Shown: in pieces, positions 8,170-10,414 of the stretch | Layout of the letters: every line of letters starts with the position of its first letter | Numbering within the stretch: the first letter of the stretch is position 1 | Source of the DNA: an uncultured Bacteroidales bacterium | GTDB lineage: Bacteria; Bacteroidota; Bacteroidia; Bacteroidales; Bacteroidaceae | Direction of reading: 5' to 3' | NCBI GenBank assembly: GCA_945788445.1 | Contig: CALZMA010000019.1 | Coordinates: 1-10,414 of the forward strand | Length of the DNA stretch: 10,414 nt | Notes under the pieces: generated by a model | Told to the model about the DNA's origin: nothing | The model's database searches: none | The model's input: the letters and a program-made list of their open reading frames with translations, nothing else | Made by a program: the position numbers and the translations under genes

Positions 8170-9009
8170 ATGAGTCACATCGCACTGGGACAATACAACC
8201 GCCTGCAGGTGGTAAAAGAAGTCGACTTCGGGATGTATCTGGACGGCGGCGACGACGGCGAGATTCTGCTGCCCGGCCGCTACGTGCCCGAAGACTGCCG
8301 CGTGGGACAGGAGCTCGAAGTTTTCGTATATCTGGACATGGACGAGCGCCTGGTAGCCACCACCCTGCATCCGCACGCCACCGTGGGCCAGTTTGCCTGG
8401 CTGCGTGTGGCATGGGTCAACCAGCATGGCGCTTTTCTGGACTGGGGACTGATGAAAGACCTCTTCGTGCCTTTCCGCGAGCAGCGGCAGAAGATGCAGC
8501 AGGGCCACAGCTACATGGTATACATCTACCTGGACGATGAAAGCTACCGCATCGTGGCTTCGGCCAAGGTAGAGAAATTCCTGAGCCGCGAGATGCCTCC
8601 CTACAAGCGCGGCAGCCGTGTAGACATCACCGTATGGCAGCCCGCCGAGCAGGGCTACCGCGTGATAGTGGACAACCGCTATGCCGGCATGCTCTACCGC
8701 AACCAGCTGTTCACCTCCGTAGCTCCCGGCATGAAGCTGCAGGCCTACGTGCGCCGCGTGCGGCCGGACGGCAAACTGGACCTCGAGCTGCAACCCGACG
8801 GTATGGAGCGCATCGAAGAGTTTGCCCCCACACTGCTGGAGCACCTCAGGCAGCAGGGCGGACACATCGGTCTGCACGACGGCAGCGATGCCGCCGCCAT
8901 CTACGCCGCCTTCGGGGTGAGCAAGAAAACTTTCAAGCGGGCCGTAGGCCAGCTTTACCGCCGGCGGCTCATCGTGCTGGAGCCTGACGGCATACGTCTG
9001 GCCGACTGA
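8170..9009 (+). CDS. cvfB: S1-like RNA-binding protein, CvfB/YitL family
   Basis: Members of the CvfB (YitL) family are cytoplasmic RNA-binding proteins; in Gram-positive bacteria CvfB affects virulence gene expression, but the role in Bacteroidetes is not established. The 279-residue length fits the family. Its layout also fits: an N-terminal S1-like OB fold (about residues 5-65, with LQVVKEVDFGMYLDGG), a second (about 70-130, with VAWVNQHGAFLDWGL then KDLFVPFREQ), a third (about 145-210, with GYRVIVDNRYAGMLYRNQLF), and a C-terminal winged helix (about 220-279, with FGVSKKTFKRAVGQLYRR). The start lies 13 nt after the manA stop, so it is probably read from the manA promoter. A long hairpin begins 32 nt after its stop. 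Family assignment rests on domain order and motif recognition. Confidence 0.85.
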   Translation: MSHIALGQYNRLQVVKEVDFGMYLDGGDDGEILLPGRYVPEDCRVGQELEVFVYLDMDERLVATTLHPHATVGQFAWLRVAWVNQHGAFLDWGLMKDLFVPFREQRQKMQQGHSYMVYIYLDDESYRIVASAKVEKFLSREMPPYKRGSRVDITVWQPAEQGYRVIVDNRYAGMLYRNQLFTSVAPGMKLQAYVRRVRPDGKLDLELQPDGMERIEEFAPTLLEHLRQQGGHIGLHDGSDAAAIYAAFGVSKKTFKRAVGQLYRRRLIVLEPDGIRLAD

Positions 9010-9040
9010 AAGCAACACGCACCGTAACATTAGCTGCATA

Positions 9041-9093
9041 TATCCCCCTGTTCCGGCTTCCTGCACAGACAAGGAAGATGGAGCAGGGGGATA
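9041..9093 (+). terminator. Long hairpin after cvfB, possible 3'-end structure
   Basis: Arms 9041-9050 (TATCCCCCTG) and 9084-9093 (CAGGGGGATA) are perfect inverted repeats. The pairing continues inward with 9051-9055 against 9079-9083 (including G-U pairs), one mismatch, and CTTCC/GGAAG (9057-9061 with 9073-9077) around an 11-nt loop. The whole is a nearly continuous 20-bp stem. No T-tract follows on either strand, so a classic intrinsic terminator is not shown; it may stabilise or process the manA-cvfB mRNA end. The remaining spacer up to 9154 shows nothing recognisable. Confidence 0.5.
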
Positions 9094-9154
9094 ATTACCA
9101 CCAGTTTCCCTATCACAAATAGGAAATACCCTACAGAGAATTGGAGAGAATCTG

Positions 9155-9185
9155 TTGAAAAAGAAAAAATCCGGAAGTACTTTCG
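9155..9185 (+). promoter_or_regulatory. Bacteroides-type promoter candidate for the 9222 gene
   Basis: A TTG at 9155-9157 (GTTG, one off the TTTG -33 box) is followed after 20 nt by TACTTTCG at 9178-9185, one mismatch from the TAnnTTTG -7 box. The spacing fits known Bacteroides promoters. Transcription would start near 9190, giving a leader of about 30 nt before the ATG at 9222. Confidence 0.5.
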
Positions 9186-9221
9186 CACTCAAGAAAACAT
9201 CATTTCTAAAAAACAGCACTT

Positions 9222-10061
9222 ATGAAACAGATACGCATCCTTCTCGTTACGGCAGGACTTCTGATATTCTCGCTGCCTGCACTGGCCTCGCGTCTGGGTG
9301 ATATCCGCCTGCACGCCCGTTTCCTGACCGACAGGATGGCCTATGAACTGCGCCTCAGTCCGCAGCAGTACAACGACGTTTTCGAAATCAACTTTGACTT
9401 TCTCACGGCGGTCGACCCGCTGACCGATGATATGGCACGCGGCTACCGCTATGCCTACGACCGCTATTACCGCTATCTGGATATGCGCAACGATGACCTG
9501 CGCTGGGTTTTGGCCGGAAGCATCTACACCCGACTGATGCGCATCGACTACTTTTTCCGTCCGCTGTGCATCATCGACCACAGCTGCCACCTGCGTGTAT
9601 ACCGTGTATATACCGACCACAGCCACTTCCATTTCCGCCGGCCGGCCCACTACCTTACCTACCACGGTGCACACTGCCGCAGCCATTACGGAGGTGCCAG
9701 CTACTACCGCAAGCACTATAAGGAGCATTATCGCCACAATCCATACACCGGTTCTGTAAGTTGTCGTCCCGAGCACAAGCGTCAGGATTACATCATCGGC
9801 GGGAAACCGGCAGCCCTGCACCATCCGCCCCACTCCAACCGCCGTCCTACACATCCGGCAGTACGGCCCCAGCAGCCGTCCAGACCTGTGAATAAACGGC
9901 CTTCTACGGAGGATTTCAGACGGCCGGACAGCCGTCCGGAACGGAAGCCGAAAACAGAGCGCCGGAAACCGGCCGGAAACAACAGGCAGAACAATGCCGG
10001 CGGAGGAAGAAAAGCCGTAAAGGAAAATCCACGCAGGACACAAGCCGTGCGCGAACTATAA
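9222..10061 (+). CDS. Secreted His-rich protein with basic Arg/Pro tail, unknown function
   Basis: I do not recognise this 279-residue protein. It begins with a clear signal peptide: positive MKQIR, a hydrophobic core, and LPALA with likely cleavage after Ala22, so it is exported. Residues 30-110 are helical-looking and rich in Tyr and Arg; LSPQQYNDVFEINFDFL (from residue 45) recalls the LTxxQ-type motif of Spy/CpxP-like periplasmic proteins, but only weakly. Residues 120-172 contain 12 His, many Tyr, and two Cys; the mature protein has four Cys in all (116, 122, 152, 181). Residues 206-279 are low-complexity, with 22 Arg or Lys among 74 residues plus many Pro and Asn. Metal, heme or polyanion binding is conceivable but not shown. 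It has its own promoter candidate and appears monocistronic. The ATG at 9222 is supported by the signal peptide. Confidence 0.8.
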   Translation: MKQIRILLVTAGLLIFSLPALASRLGDIRLHARFLTDRMAYELRLSPQQYNDVFEINFDFLTAVDPLTDDMARGYRYAYDRYYRYLDMRNDDLRWVLAGSIYTRLMRIDYFFRPLCIIDHSCHLRVYRVYTDHSHFHFRRPAHYLTYHGAHCRSHYGGASYYRKHYKEHYRHNPYTGSVSCRPEHKRQDYIIGGKPAALHHPPHSNRRPTHPAVRPQQPSRPVNKRPSTEDFRRPDSRPERKPKTERRKPAGNNRQNNAGGGRKAVKENPRRTQAVREL

Positions 10062-10098
10062 AAACAGCCGGAAAACAAGCGGAAAAGCTAACGCCCCT

Positions 10099-10243
10099 GC
10101 CGCATAAAAATTTTTCTTGCCGGACAAAAAAAAATCGTGTTTTGGTGGAAAAATTTTCTAGCCGTATAAAAAAATTTTCTAGCTGAATAACTTTTTTTTC
10201 TAGCCGTATAGATTTTTTTTGCCGTAGGATAATAAAAAACGTA
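10099..10243. repeat. Degenerate tandem array of about 21-bp A/T-tract units
   Basis: Units begin at 10099, 10119, 10140, 10161, 10182, 10203 and 10221, giving spacings of 20, 21, 21, 21, 21 and 18. The best units read GCCGTATA, then an A-tract running into a T-tract, then CTA. The unit at 10140 lacks the GCC start, and the one at 10182 has GCTGAATAA. A further GCCGATAAA lies at 10250, out of phase. The 37 bases between the 10061 stop and the array show no gene or terminator. On the - strand the array reads as seven-codon repeats, but there is no sign of a real protein. Confidence 0.75.
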
Positions 10244-10282
10244 CTATAAGCCGATAAACCAACTATAAAAAATCGAAAAGGC

Positions 10283-10343
10283 GAAGGTATCGAATTTACT
10301 TTCAGCAGGCACAGCCAATGTTGCCCCGAAAGCAGATACCTTC
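10283..10343 (-). terminator. Nested hairpin, possible - strand terminator or structured RNA
   Basis: Perfect 9-bp arms GAAGGTATC (10283-10291) and GATACCTTC (10335-10343) enclose two further pairings: CTTTC/GAAAG (10299-10303 with 10328-10332) and GGCA/TGCC (10308-10311 with 10322-10325). Read on the - strand, the stem is followed by a T-rich stretch (TTTT, then TTTTTT within 20 nt), as for a terminator. On the + strand no T-run follows. The gene it would serve lies outside the window. Confidence 0.45.
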
Positions 10344-10353
10344 CCCAAAACAA

Positions 10354-10405
10354 AGAGAACCGCACCACAGCTCACACTTCAACCTGAGCCCTGATGCGGT
10401 TCTTT
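10354..10405. terminator. Second nested hairpin near the right edge, possibly bidirectional terminator
   Basis: AGAACCGCA (10356-10364) pairs with TGCGGTTCT (10395-10403), extended by a G-U and an A-T pair to 10354 and 10405. Inside, GCTCA (10370-10374) pairs with TGAGC (10385-10389) around a 10-nt loop. T-rich sequence follows on both strands (TTTATGATTTTC on +, CTCTTTGTTTT on -), so direction cannot be decided. Only ten bases separate it from the preceding hairpin. Confidence 0.45.
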
Positions 10406-10414
10406 ATGATTTTC

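Noticed and set aside
8095..9219. - strand open frame of 374 codons opposite cvfB
   Set aside because: It overlaps a convincing S1-domain gene and runs across the hairpin and promoter region; the protein shows no known family.
10099..10243. CRISPR array
   Set aside because: Units are contiguous and only about 21 bp, degenerate, without unique spacers, and no cas gene is present.
10218..10249. Possible + strand promoter (TTTG, then TACTATAA 20 nt later) before the right-hand hairpins
   Set aside because: Only the TA of the -7 box matches the Bacteroides consensus, and the TTTG is part of the repeat array.
9916..10368. - strand frame of 150 codons with heptad-like repeats such as IRLEKKV and IRLENFS
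   Set aside because: The repeats are the translation of the 21-bp A/T-tract array. The frame also overlaps the hairpins and the 3' end of the secreted-protein gene, so coding is unlikely.
1..10414. Mobile elements, tRNA or rRNA genes
   Set aside because: No transposase, integrase, terminal inverted repeats of an insertion sequence, or tRNA/rRNA-like sequence was seen.

Overview
The window fits a member of the Bacteroidales, most likely Bacteroidaceae (Bacteroides or Phocaeicola-like). Three things point there. The nuo gene order and protein sequences are of the Bacteroidetes type. Starts lack clear Shine-Dalgarno sites and sit behind AT-rich leaders. Two promoter candidates resemble the Bacteroides -7 box (TAnnTTTG). 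Coding DNA is clearly GC-rich, while spacers and the right end are AT-rich. The genus is an inference; no marker gene is present.

Positions 1-7030 hold the 3' part of a respiratory complex I (NDH-1) operon on the + strand: nuoH (5' end cut off by the window), nuoI, nuoJ, nuoK, nuoL, nuoM and nuoN. These encode the quinone-site membrane subunit, the two-cluster ferredoxin-like subunit, two small membrane subunits and the three antiporter-like proton-pumping subunits. Spacers are 32-48 nt, AT-rich, and several carry runs of 6-8 T. A strong intrinsic terminator (7070-7113) ends the operon. The NADH-input genes nuoE, nuoF and nuoG do not follow nuoN; Bacteroides complex I is known to lack them.

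Positions 7148-9093 form a second, two-gene unit: a promoter candidate, manA (zinc-dependent mannose-6-phosphate isomerase), and 13 nt later a CvfB/YitL-type RNA-binding protein with S1-like domains and a C-terminal winged helix. A long hairpin without a U-tract follows it.

Positions 9155-10061 hold a promoter candidate and a gene for an unrecognised secreted protein: signal peptide, Tyr/Arg-rich N-terminal region, His-rich middle with four Cys, and an Arg/Lys/Pro-rich tail.

The last 350 bases (10062-10414) hold no credible gene. They contain a degenerate tandem array of about 21-bp A/T-tract units (10099-10243) and two adjacent nested hairpins (10283-10343 and 10354-10405). The hairpins may be terminators for a - strand gene beyond the right edge or part of an undescribed structured RNA. 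Most of the window is ordinary core metabolism. The best candidates for something undescribed are this right-hand intergenic region, the His/Arg-rich secreted protein, and the apparent loss of the TM7 lysine in NuoM.
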